From NCBI GenBank assembly GCA_947178245.1, contig CAMWXO010000025.1, positions 1 through 14,220 on the forward strand: a stretch of DNA of 14,220 nt. Reading direction: 5' to 3'. The number at the start of each line of letters is the position of its first letter. Position 1 is the stretch's first letter. Origin of the DNA: an uncultured Porphyromonadaceae bacterium (lineage in GTDB: Bacteria > Bacteroidota > Bacteroidia > Bacteroidales > Muribaculaceae). Of the stretch, positions 1 through 7,086 are shown piece after piece. Below the pieces are notes generated by a model, which had not been told where the DNA came from, made no database searches, and saw only the letters and a program-made list of their open reading frames with translations. The position numbers were made by a program, and so were the translations under genes.

Positions 1-556
1 CAAAAGATGTGAAATTATCTTTTGTAGCAGAAGTCAAAATAGAGATAGGCTTATAGTCAATATTATTCTTAAAGGAAATAATTCCCATATATACACCCTC
101 CTCTAATCGCGGAAGTGTAAATACGCATTTTCTCTTGCTATCACATTTATACCATTGTGAAGCAGATCCCTTACGATACATAAATGCATCACCAGGAATA
201 GTTGCACATTCGCCATTGAAAGTCCCATAATAAGATTCTGTCCAACCATTTTCAACACATATTTGCTCAACTGTCCTGGTATTTCCTTCGGAGATTGCGT
301 GTGTATATGACTTGACATATACTTTGTTTGGCTTTTCACAATGGATGGTTGTATATGTATTATCCCAAAGGAATTTCACCCTATATACACCAGCAGTTTG
401 CTTGCTCTCTTCGACATCGACCGTTTGAACCAGCGGAGATCCACCATTCGTCCAAAATGGATCTTCCCATGTACCTTGCCCGATATAGTTCCAGGTATCG
501 GCACTCATCAGCATGCTTTGGAGTGCCATAATCAATAATAGTAATACTTTTTTCAT
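1..556 (-). CDS. Secreted protein of unknown function, 5' part only (cut by window edge)
   Basis: Starting at the ATG at 556, the minus strand stays open for 185 codons to the window edge, so the C-terminus is missing. Residues 1-19 (MKKVLLLLIMALQSMLMSA) form a clear signal peptide with no lipobox cysteine. The mature part begins DTWNYIGQGTWEDPFW, and around residues 56-60 comes GVYRV. This W-x-x-I-G-x-G-T-x-x-D-P-F pattern followed by G-V-Y-R-V recalls small beta-rich exported proteins of Bacteroidales, but I cannot name a family. Five cysteines are visible (about 73, 100, 117, 138, 144), which fits disulfides in an exported protein. The gene is AT-rich and uses codons such as TTA, ATA and AAA far more than the GC-rich genes to its right, which suggests recent acquisition. 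Function unknown. That the frame is coding is fairly sure, given the signal peptide and its length without a stop. Confidence 0.75.
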   Translation of the reverse strand, partial: MKKVLLLLIMALQSMLMSADTWNYIGQGTWEDPFWTNGGSPLVQTVDVEESKQTAGVYRVKFLWDNTYTTIHCEKPNKVYVKSYTHAISEGNTRTVEQICVENGWTESYYGTFNGECATIPGDAFMYRKGSASQWYKCDSKRKCVFTLPRLEEGVYMGIISFKNNIDYKPISILTSATKDNFTSF

Positions 557-912
557 ACGTATTGTATTTGAATTATTTATTAGCCCATTAAGTTATAATT
601 AATTAATATGGACCAAATGAAAATTATGCTTTGAAGAAAGATAATAATTATTGTTTACATCTTCGAGATATCCAAAATATTTATAAACTTCAAAGCAACA
701 TAGAAGAAATATCATTCAAATCTTCTAAGTATAAATTTATCCTTTCATATTCATAAAGATTGATAAATCTGATAAAGTACGCAAATCAGCACAATTCCTA
801 TAAATTAATTTCCGGAAGTGTGAACTCACTCCGTATTTATGCATGTTTATTTACAACTGATATGAAAATGAGGTTTGAAGATAAATTTAGAAATCGAATC
901 GCATGCATCTAA
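557..912. other. AT-rich intergenic stretch, no gene seen
   Basis: About 350 bases of strongly AT-rich DNA upstream of the secreted-protein gene. There is no long reading frame on either strand, no tRNA-like fold and no strong hairpin. Apart from the weak promoter candidates near 636-720 I see nothing in it. Its composition matches the gene on its left, not the recA side, and it changes abruptly near 930 to balanced composition. It may be the edge of an acquired segment. Confidence 0.5.
691..720 (-). promoter_or_regulatory. Possible promoter for the secreted-protein gene
   Basis: The minus strand has TTTG at 717-720 and TTGCTTTG at 691-698, 18 nt apart. This is one mismatch from the Bacteroidetes TAnnTTTG box, with slightly short spacing. 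It would give a leader of about 130 nt before the ATG at 556. A second imperfect box (TATCTTTC, 636-643) is closer but has no -33 partner. Weak support. Confidence 0.25.
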
Positions 913-1327
913 TTGCTCATAATAATAGTAATGGCCGCGGTCTTCCCCTCGTTGGCGTTAGGTGGAAAAATGAAAAAGCGCAGGAATCTGTATCTGTTGC
1001 CGTCCTACCATCTTAGGCTTCTCGCATTGCCCTGTCAAAGTCGGACGGCAACGCAGAAGCCCACGCCTGTATATGCAATCAATGTGTCCGGCTATATTTC
1101 TCCCGAAATATCGTGCCGAATGCATGATAATCACATATCCACGGGCATCTACCGTTGCTCAATCCTTGACTTTGACTAAAAGTTTGCGAGACATTTAAGA
1201 TGGTCAAGAATCAGCGCGGATAAACGCTTTCAAAATTATGTCTCATCCGATGCCGACAATACAGCATCGAGACAGTCCCACCCACTTTGACACCGGACCG
1301 GGGCTTCTGCAAGGAGGTCTGCAACCG
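913..1327 (-). ncRNA. Candidate structured non-coding RNA or dispersed element of unknown kind
   Basis: A strong leftward promoter (1328-1359) points into this block, but no convincing protein frame follows. The first 100 nt of the predicted transcript can form a 10-bp hairpin: GTCTC and GATGC (1240-1244, 1249-1253) pair with GCATC and GAGAC (1264-1268, 1269-1273), with a 4-nt bulge and a 10-nt loop. Further down, GTTGCCGTCC (996-1005) and GGACGGCAAC (1043-1052) form a perfect 10-bp stem with a 37-nt loop, followed in the transcript by T-rich stretches near 965-977. Short leftward frames exist (for example 55 codons, 958-1125) but resemble no family I know. I considered 6S RNA, SRP RNA, tmRNA and RNase P RNA and could not match any. 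The 3' end is not defined. What is seen is the promoter plus stems; that it is a functional RNA is inference. Confidence 0.3.
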
Positions 1328-1359
1328 CAAAGTTATAAATAATTTGGGAATAAAACAAA
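1328..1359 (-). promoter_or_regulatory. Strong Bacteroidetes-type promoter reading left, target unknown
   Basis: The minus strand has TTTG at 1356-1359 and TAACTTTG at 1328-1335, separated by 20 nt. This is a full match to TTTG-N19/20-TAnnTTTG and has the same geometry as the recA and DUF177 promoters in this window. Transcription would start near 1321. It lies just downstream of the recA terminators, so it starts a separate unit. Confidence 0.7.
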
Positions 1360-1397
1360 AAAACTTCATTTTTTATCATTAAGGCTTCATATCAGTA

Positions 1398-1435
1398 TAA
1401 AAAATCCCTAATCCATCGTATGATGAATGAGGGAT
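1398..1435 (-). terminator. Second terminator downstream of recA
   Basis: ATCCCT (1404-1409) pairs with AGGGAT (1430-1435), with an inner CATC/GATG helix around a GTAT loop (1414-1425). On the minus strand the hairpin is followed by six T (1399-1404). It lies behind the larger hairpin at 1455-1485 and ahead of the orphan promoter, so it would insulate that promoter from recA transcription. Confidence 0.65.
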
Positions 1436-1454
1436 ATCATTACGGGTGATATAA

Positions 1455-1485
1455 CTGAGGCAGCCGAATCATGCGGCTGCCTCAG
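1455..1485 (-). terminator. recA terminator hairpin
   Basis: A perfect 12-bp inverted repeat, CTGAGGCAGCCG (1455-1466) and CGGCTGCCTCAG (1474-1485), with a 7-nt loop. It starts 33 nt beyond the recA stop. The tail on the minus strand is only weakly T-rich (TTATAT), so it may work together with the U-tailed hairpin at 1398-1435. Confidence 0.75.
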
Positions 1486-1518
1486 TGTTGCCATGTCCTG
1501 TCGCAGGTGAGAACAGGA

Positions 1519-2700
<1,182 letters not shown>

Positions 2701-2730
2701 ATCTTTAGTTTTCAGTTTCAGTTTTTGGAT

Positions 2731-2750
2731 TGGCGAACTGAAGTTCGCCA
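2731..2750. promoter_or_regulatory. Perfect palindrome in recA leader, SOS-box-like
   Basis: TGGCGAACT and AGTTCGCCA form a perfect 9-bp inverted repeat with a 2-nt centre. Inside it reads CGAAC-TGAA-GTTCG, which contains GAAC-N4-GTTC, the core of the LexA (DinR) box of Gram-positive bacteria. It lies about 36-55 nt downstream of the predicted recA transcription start and 30 nt before the ATG. It could be a repressor operator or an mRNA hairpin. I see no LexA gene in the window. Confidence 0.45.
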
Positions 2751-2792
2751 CAGTAACAAAGAGTTTTCAGTTGATTCTCAATTAAGATACTG

Positions 2793-2824
2793 CAAAGGTA
2801 ACGCAATTAAAGCCGTGCGGCAAA
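2793..2824 (-). promoter_or_regulatory. recA promoter
   Basis: The minus strand has TTTG at 2821-2824, a 20-nt spacer and TACCTTTG at 2793-2800, an exact match to the Bacteroidetes promoter. The start site would be near 2786, giving a leader of about 86 nt that includes the palindrome at 2731-2750. Confidence 0.8.
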
Positions 2825-2930
2825 TTTCAGGCCTTAAAAAATGTTAATTATCACCCCTATACTGCAAATATCTTGCAGTGAATATCTGATATTTGACATT
2901 ATATATCTTATATATCGTATTTTATACGAT

Positions 2931-2966
2931 ATGAAAAAAGTCAGGCTTCGACCTGACTTTTTTCAT
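2931..2966 (-). terminator. metG terminator
   Basis: A 15-bp perfect stem, ATGAAAAAAGTCAGG and CCTGACTTTTTTCAT, with a 6-nt loop, 26 nt after the metG stop. The A-run/T-run arms give a U-tract on either strand, so it could work in both directions, but only metG reads into it. Confidence 0.85.
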
Positions 2967-2992
2967 TGGATAAGGTGTATATTTCTAAATTC

Positions 2993-5035
2993 TCAGCCCA
3001 CCGAAGCGCCGGGAGCCACTTCGGCCGAGGGAGATATCACTGTGAGCCGGCCGTCGGGATTCACGGCCGAGAGTATCATGCCCTGACTCTCGATGCCCAT
3101 CATCTTGCGGGGCTCGAAGTTGGCTACGAAGCAGATCTCCTTGCCTACGAGCACCGACGGATCTTCATAACTCTCGGCTATGCCGCTGAGGATGGTGCGC
3201 TTCTCCATTCCGTCGTCGATGAGGAACTGCAGCAGCTTCTTCGATTTCTTCACTTTGGAGCATTCCAGCACTTTCCCGACGCGGATATCGATTTTCTCGA
3301 AAGTCTCGAAGTCCACGCAGGGTTTCACTTCGGCCGGCTTCCATGCGGCGAGTCTGTTCTTCTCCTTCGCGTCCTTGAGTTTCTGCACCTGCGCCTCCAC
3401 CACTGCATCCTCGATCTTCTCGAAGAGGAGTTCGGGCTGTCCGATCACGGTGCCGGCAGCGATAAGGTCGAAGCGTCCGAGCATATCCCATGAGATCTGA
3501 TCCATGCGGAGCATCTTCAGCAGTTTCGCTGCCATGAATGGGAGGAAAGGCTCGAAGGCGATGGCGAGGTTGGCGCATGTCTGCAGCGCAATGTTGAGGA
3601 TCGTGCCCGTGCGCTCCATGTCGGTCTTGGCCACTTTCCAGGGCTCCGTCTCCTGCAGATACTTGTTGCCGGCGCGGGCCATGTCCATCGCCACGCGCAG
3701 GGCCTCGCGGAAGTGGAACGTGTCGAGGGCCTCGGTCATCTCACCCTTGAACGCGGCTATCTCCTCCATGAGGCGGGTGTCTGCCGTCTCGAGTAGCTTT
3801 GCCTCAGGCACCTTGCCGTCGAAATATTTATGGGTGAGCACCACGGCGCGGTTGATGAAATTGCCGAGGATGGCCACGAGCTCGTTGTTGTTGCGGGCCT
3901 GGAAGTCTTTCCAAGTGAAGTTATTGTCTTTCGTCTCCGGGGCATTGGCCGTGAGCACGTAGCGCAGGGTGTCCTGCTTGCCGGGGAGTTCCTTGAGATA
4001 TTCGTGAAGCCATACGGCCCAGTTCTGGGACGTCGAGATCTTGTCGTTCTCGAGGTTGAGAAATTCATTGGCCGGCACATTGTCGGGGAGATTGAAGGAG
4101 CCGTCGGCCATGAGCATCGAGGGGAACACGATGCAGTGGAATACGATATTGTCCTTGCCGATGAAATGCAGCATCCTTGTCTCGGGGTCTTTCCACCATT
4201 TTTCCCATCCGTCGCCGAGGGCCTCGATGGTGTTGGAGATATATCCGATCGGAGCGTCAAACCATACGTAGAGCACCTTTCCCTCTGCTCCCTCCACGGG
4301 GACGGGGATTCCCCAGTCGAGGTCGCGGCTCACAGCCCTGGGCTGCAGACCGAGATCAAGCCATGACTTGCACTGGCCGTAGACGTTGGGCTTCCACTCC
4401 TTGTGCTGCTCGAGAATCCACTCGCGCAGACGGGGCTCCCACTTGTCGAGCGGCAGAAACCAGTGGAAAGTCTCCCTGAGCACTGGCTTTGAGCCTGTGA
4501 GTGCCGATCTGGGGTCGATGAGGTCTGTGGCGTTGAGCGACGTTCCGCATTTCTCGCACTGGTCGCCGTAGGCCTTCTCGTTGCCGCAATGGGGGCATGT
4601 GCCGGTCACGTAGCGGTCGGCAAGAAACTGTCCGGCTTCCTCGTCGTAGAGCTGCATGGAGGTTTTCTCGAGAAATTCCCCCTTGTCGTAGAGGCGGCGG
4701 AAGAAGTCTGATGCCGTCTTGCGGTGTGTCTCCGAAGTGGTGCGTCCGTAGACGTCGAAAGATATTCCGAACTCCTCGAAAGAGTCCTTGATGATGTTGT
4801 GGTAGCGGTCTACGATGTCCTGGGGCGTGACGCCCTCTTTCTTGGCCTTGATGGTGATGGGCACCCCGTGCTCGTCGCTGCCGCCCACGAAGAATACCTC
4901 CTCGCCTTTCAGCCGGAGATATCTCGCGTAGATGTCGGCCGGGACATAGACGCCGGCGAGATGGCCTATGTGGACAGGGCCGTTGGCGTAGGGGAGAGCC
5001 GATGTGATAAGCGTTCGTTTGAATTTCTTGTCCAT
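2993..5035 (-). CDS. metG: Methionyl-tRNA synthetase
   Basis: Charges tRNA-Met with methionine in the cytoplasm and is essential for initiation and elongation. 680 aa, close to E. coli MetG (677). The N-terminal Rossmann domain has the HIGH motif as HIGH in PYANGPVHIGHLAG (about residues 16-29). A zinc knuckle of the C-x2-C-x9-C-x2-C type follows (CPHC...CEKC, about 145-161). The KMSKS loop reads KISTS (in LENDKISTSQN), a variant I recall from other Bacteroidetes MetRS. The anticodon-binding helical domain follows (NNNELVAILGNFINRAVV). The C-terminal ~110 residues are an EMAP-II/Trbp111-like tRNA-binding domain (DIRVGKVLECSKVKKSKKLL), so this is the long, dimerising form. The start MDKKFKRTLITSALPY is natural. 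It sits 133 nt after mscL. I find no canonical promoter between them, so it may depend on mscL transcription or on an atypical promoter. Confidence 0.97.
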   Translation of the reverse strand: MDKKFKRTLITSALPYANGPVHIGHLAGVYVPADIYARYLRLKGEEVFFVGGSDEHGVPITIKAKKEGVTPQDIVDRYHNIIKDSFEEFGISFDVYGRTTSETHRKTASDFFRRLYDKGEFLEKTSMQLYDEEAGQFLADRYVTGTCPHCGNEKAYGDQCEKCGTSLNATDLIDPRSALTGSKPVLRETFHWFLPLDKWEPRLREWILEQHKEWKPNVYGQCKSWLDLGLQPRAVSRDLDWGIPVPVEGAEGKVLYVWFDAPIGYISNTIEALGDGWEKWWKDPETRMLHFIGKDNIVFHCIVFPSMLMADGSFNLPDNVPANEFLNLENDKISTSQNWAVWLHEYLKELPGKQDTLRYVLTANAPETKDNNFTWKDFQARNNNELVAILGNFINRAVVLTHKYFDGKVPEAKLLETADTRLMEEIAAFKGEMTEALDTFHFREALRVAMDMARAGNKYLQETEPWKVAKTDMERTGTILNIALQTCANLAIAFEPFLPFMAAKLLKMLRMDQISWDMLGRFDLIAAGTVIGQPELLFEKIEDAVVEAQVQKLKDAKEKNRLAAWKPAEVKPCVDFETFEKIDIRVGKVLECSKVKKSKKLLQFLIDDGMEKRTILSGIAESYEDPSVLVGKEICFVANFEPRKMMGIESQGMILSAVNPDGRLTVISPSAEVAPGASVG

Positions 5036-5052
5036 TGTTGATATTTAATGCG

Positions 5053-5158
5053 TTGTCATCGTTATCATGGTCGCCATCGAATTCCGGGGAGTGCGGGATA
5101 TCGGAAATCCGCCTCTCCTGAGCGATGACAACGCCGACAACGATGACAGCGATGACAA
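5053..5158 (-). repeat. Nine-base tandem repeats and an inverted copy in the metG leader
   Basis: Plus-strand 5123-5158 is four 9-mers in a row: CGATGACAA, CGCCGACAA, CGATGACAG, CGATGACAA. The other side (5053-5079) holds three degenerate units in inverted orientation: TTGTCATCG, TTATCATGG, TCGCCATCG. The outermost units pair perfectly (GTTGTCATCG at 5052-5061 with CGATGACAAC at 5150-5159), so the mscL-metG interval can fold into a long imperfect hairpin just upstream of metG. It does not resemble a T-box leader. Role unknown. Confidence 0.6.
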
Positions 5159-5168
5159 CTTAAAAAGT

Positions 5169-5600
5169 TTATTTTTCCTGATTCTTGAGGATGTCGCGTA
5201 TTTCGGTGAGGAGTTTCTCTTCAGCCGTAGGCTCGGCGGGAGCGGCGGGCGCCTCCTCTTCTTTCTTCTTGAACTTCATGATGACGCGGAGGGCGACGAA
5301 GATGGAGAGGGCGATGATGAAGAAATCGACGATATTCATGATGAACGTGCCATAATTGATGGCTACTTCCTCCATGGCGGCCACTCCGTCGGCCGTGGCG
5401 GCAGACCCTTCACGAATCACGTATTTCAGGTTGCGGTAGCCGTCTCCGCCGGTGCAGAGCGTCACAAGGGGCATGATGATGTCATTGACAAGTGAAGATA
5501 CTATCTTGCCGAAAGCACCGCCTATGATCACACCGACAGCCATGTCGATCACGTTGCCTTTCATGGCGAACTCCTTGAAATCAGATAAAAATTTTCCCAT
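5169..5600 (-). CDS. mscL: Large-conductance mechanosensitive channel MscL
   Basis: Forms a homopentameric inner-membrane pore that opens under membrane tension and releases solutes on osmotic downshock. 143 aa, typical for the family. The N-terminus MGKFLSDFKEFAMKGNVIDMA is the amphipathic S1 helix running into TM1 (about 15-45, with AVGVIIGGAFGKIVSSLVNDIIMP). A periplasmic loop of about 40 residues follows. TM2 (about 84-108, FIMNIVDFFIIALSIFVALRVI) leads into the basic FKKKEEE cluster, an Ala/Pro-rich linker and the C-terminal bundle helix (EEKLLTEIRDIL). It is divergent from gapA across a 264-nt region holding both promoters. metG follows 133 nt later in the same direction and I see no clear terminator between them. 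Confidence 0.97.
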   Translation of the reverse strand: MGKFLSDFKEFAMKGNVIDMAVGVIIGGAFGKIVSSLVNDIIMPLVTLCTGGDGYRNLKYVIREGSAATADGVAAMEEVAINYGTFIMNIVDFFIIALSIFVALRVIMKFKKKEEEAPAAPAEPTAEEKLLTEIRDILKNQEK

Positions 5601-5662
5601 TTTTTCTTTTTTATTTAGTGTTACAGTTTATAGCGGAGACTGATACACACAAATCGTGTGTG

Positions 5663-5670
5663 CAAAATTA
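5663..5670 (-). promoter_or_regulatory. mscL promoter (-7 box)
   Basis: TAATTTTG on the minus strand is an exact TAnnTTTG box, placing a start near 5656 and a leader of about 56 nt. No TTTG lies at the expected -33 distance. A 6-bp inverted repeat, ACACAC-aaatc-GTGTGT (5645-5661), covers the predicted start and could be an operator or a 5' hairpin. Confidence 0.5.
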
Positions 5671-5736
5671 ACAATTATTTTTGTCATTTAGTTTAAAAAA
5701 AGCGAAAATATAGATGGTTGAACGAAAATATTTTGT

Positions 5737-5744
5737 TATCTTTG
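5737..5744 (+). promoter_or_regulatory. gapA promoter (-7 box)
   Basis: TATCTTTG matches TAnnTTTG exactly on the plus strand. A TTG at 5718-5720 is 16 nt upstream, closer than usual for a -33 element. The start would fall near 5750, giving a leader of about 115 nt. Confidence 0.65.
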
Positions 5745-5746
5745 CA

Positions 5747-5819
5747 CTGTAAAACCCCAAAAGGCGTGTCCATATCAGATCAAACAATCCTGATCAAAGG
5801 ATAACTTACAGTTTTACAG
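5747..5819 (+). ncRNA. Candidate structured leader of gapA mRNA
   Basis: CTGTAAAAC (5747-5755) is perfectly complementary to GTTTTACAG (5811-5819), a 9-bp stem that would close the first ~70 nt of the gapA transcript. Inside, ATCAG (5774-5778) pairs with CTGAT (5790-5794), extendable by GTCC/GGAT across an internal loop. The layout, a closing helix with an inner hairpin, resembles a cis-regulatory RNA, but it matches no riboswitch class I know. The predicted start overlaps the first bases of the stem, so the exact 5' end matters. Confidence 0.4.
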
Positions 5820-5864
5820 GCAATAAAAGAATTTAACCCAATAAAGTTAAACAATTAGGTAATT

Positions 5865-6875
5865 ATGACAAAGATTGGTATTAACGGTTTCGGCCGTATC
5901 GGTCGTTTCGTTTTCCGCGCTTCCACAAAGCGTGACGACATCGAGGTAGTTGCTATCAACGACCTTCTCCCCGTAGACTACATGGCCTACATGCTGAAGT
6001 ATGACACAATGCACGGCAAATTTGACGGCACTGTAGACTACGATCTCGAAAAGAGCCTTCTTATCGTGAACGGTAAGGAAATCAAGGTTTCCGCTTGCCG
6101 CGACCCGAAGGAAATCGGCTGGGGCGAGAAGGGTGCTGAATATGTAGTTGAGTCTACAGGTCTCTTCCTCACCAAGGAAAAGGCTCAGGGCCACATCGAT
6201 GCCGGCGCTAAATACGTGGTTATGTCCGCTCCTTCGAAAGACGACACCCCCATGTTCGTATGCGGCGTAAACCAGGACGCATACGTGAAGGGCACTCAGT
6301 TCGTATCCAACGCTTCCTGCACCACCAACTGTCTCGCTCCCATCGCTAAGGTGCTCAACGACAAGTTCGGTCTCAAGGAAGGCCTCATGACTACCGTTCA
6401 CTCCACTACCGCAACTCAGAAGACCGTAGACGGCCCCTCCATGAAGGACTGGCGCGGTGGCCGTGCCGCTTCCGGCAACATCATCCCCTCTTCCACAGGT
6501 GCTGCCAAGGCTGTAGGCAAGGTTATCCCCGAACTCAACGGTAAGCTCACCGGTATCTCGATGCGTGTTCCGACCCTCGACGTATCTGTAGTTGACCTCA
6601 CCTGCGTGCTCGAGAAGCCCGCTACAAAGGAAGCTATCTGCGCTGCCATGAAGGAAGCTGCAGAAGGCGAACTCAAGGGAGTACTCGGCTACACTGAAGA
6701 CGCAGTCGTTTCAAGCGACTTCCTCGGTGACCCCCGCACTTCTATCTTCGACGCAAATGCCGGCGTTTACCTGACCGACAACTTCGTAAAGGTAATCTCC
6801 TGGTATGACAACGAGATCGGCTACTCCAACAAGGTGCTCGACCTCATCGCTCACATGAAGAAAGTAAACGGCTGA
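5865..6875 (+). CDS. gapA: Glyceraldehyde-3-phosphate dehydrogenase, type I
   Basis: Catalyses NAD-linked oxidation and phosphorylation of glyceraldehyde 3-phosphate to 1,3-bisphosphoglycerate in glycolysis; cytosolic homotetramer. 336 aa, the normal length. The NAD-binding motif GINGFGRIGR is at 5-14. Asp33 (in AIND) is the residue that usually favours NAD over NADP. The catalytic cysteine is Cys152 in SNASCTTNC, and its partner His179 lies in TTVHS. Further family blocks are RGGRAASGNIIPSSTGAAKAVG and the C-terminal SWYDNEIGYSNKVLDL. Codon use is more uniform and less GC-rich at third positions than in its neighbours (many CTC, AAG, GTA, GCT), as expected of a very highly expressed gene. 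It stands alone on the plus strand, with its own promoter, a long foldable leader and a strong terminator. Confidence 0.98.
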   Translation: MTKIGINGFGRIGRFVFRASTKRDDIEVVAINDLLPVDYMAYMLKYDTMHGKFDGTVDYDLEKSLLIVNGKEIKVSACRDPKEIGWGEKGAEYVVESTGLFLTKEKAQGHIDAGAKYVVMSAPSKDDTPMFVCGVNQDAYVKGTQFVSNASCTTNCLAPIAKVLNDKFGLKEGLMTTVHSTTATQKTVDGPSMKDWRGGRAASGNIIPSSTGAAKAVGKVIPELNGKLTGISMRVPTLDVSVVDLTCVLEKPATKEAICAAMKEAAEGELKGVLGYTEDAVVSSDFLGDPRTSIFDANAGVYLTDNFVKVISWYDNEIGYSNKVLDLIAHMKKVNG

Positions 6876-6898
6876 TCATATTCAGTCTCAGATATCAG

Positions 6899-6931
6899 GA
6901 GGCGCCCCGCAAGGAGGCGCCTCTCTTTTTT
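6899..6931 (+). terminator. gapA terminator
   Basis: GAGGCGCC (6899-6906) pairs with GGCGCCTC (6916-6923) and is followed by a T-run (6926-6932). It begins 23 nt after the gapA stop. GC-rich stem plus U-tract, a standard intrinsic terminator. Confidence 0.85.
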
Positions 6932-6960
6932 TCGGCCTCCGCCACGGATATGCGCTTTGT

Positions 6961-7027
6961 GGTGAGGTTTCACCTTCGACAAACCGCCTGACGGCGCGGC
7001 CCCCTCACGGGGTTGTGAGGTAGGGGG
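6961..7027. repeat. REP-like cluster of inverted repeats between convergent genes
   Basis: Three short palindromes lie side by side between the gapA and fabH terminators: GGTGA-GGTT-TCACC (6961-6974), CGCC-TGAC-GGCG (6985-6996), and CCTCAC/GTGAGG (7003-7008, 7015-7020). The last extends through a TA bulge to CCC/GGG. Compact GC-rich hairpins between convergent genes look like a repetitive extragenic element. Copy number elsewhere in the genome cannot be seen here. Confidence 0.45.
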
Positions 7028-7029
7028 CA

Positions 7030-7063
7030 TAAAAAGAAGAGAGGCTGAAAAAGCCTCTCTTCT
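7030..7063 (-). terminator. fabH terminator
   Basis: A perfect 12-bp stem, AGAAGAGAGGCT (7035-7046) and AGCCTCTCTTCT (7052-7063), with a 5-nt loop. On the minus strand it is followed by TTTTT (7031-7035). It starts 23 nt past the fabH stop and closes the DUF177-rpmF-fabH operon. Confidence 0.88.
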
Positions 7064-7086
7064 CAAAGTATCGTATGAAATGATTT

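Noticed and set aside
103..339. Minus-strand 78-codon frame inside the left-edge gene
   Set aside because: It is an alternative frame of the longer open frame from 556, which has a signal peptide and extends through the window edge.
958..1125. Minus-strand 55-codon frame in the candidate RNA block
   Set aside because: Short, no recognisable domain, and its start is about 200 nt into the predicted transcript without any translation signal. Kept only as a remark in the RNA entry.
913..1179. Plus-strand frame of 88 codons (MLIIIVMAAVF...)
   Set aside because: No upstream promoter, no family resemblance, composition of a chance frame, and it lies antisense to the better supported leftward promoter and hairpins.
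2701..2751. GTG-initiated extension of recA
   Set aside because: The extra 17 residues come from the leader palindrome and adjacent sequence and look unlike RecA; ATG 2700 is more plausible.
5123..5158. Repeats before metG as a CRISPR array
   Set aside because: Units are 9 nt in direct tandem with no spacers; no cas genes are present.
5036..5168. T-box leader for metG
   Set aside because: No T-box consensus, no specifier-loop architecture and no antiterminator/terminator pair can be seen.
5067..5495. Plus-strand 142-codon frame over mscL
   Set aside because: Its Asp/Asn-rich start is the translation of the nine-base repeats and the rest is antisense to mscL.
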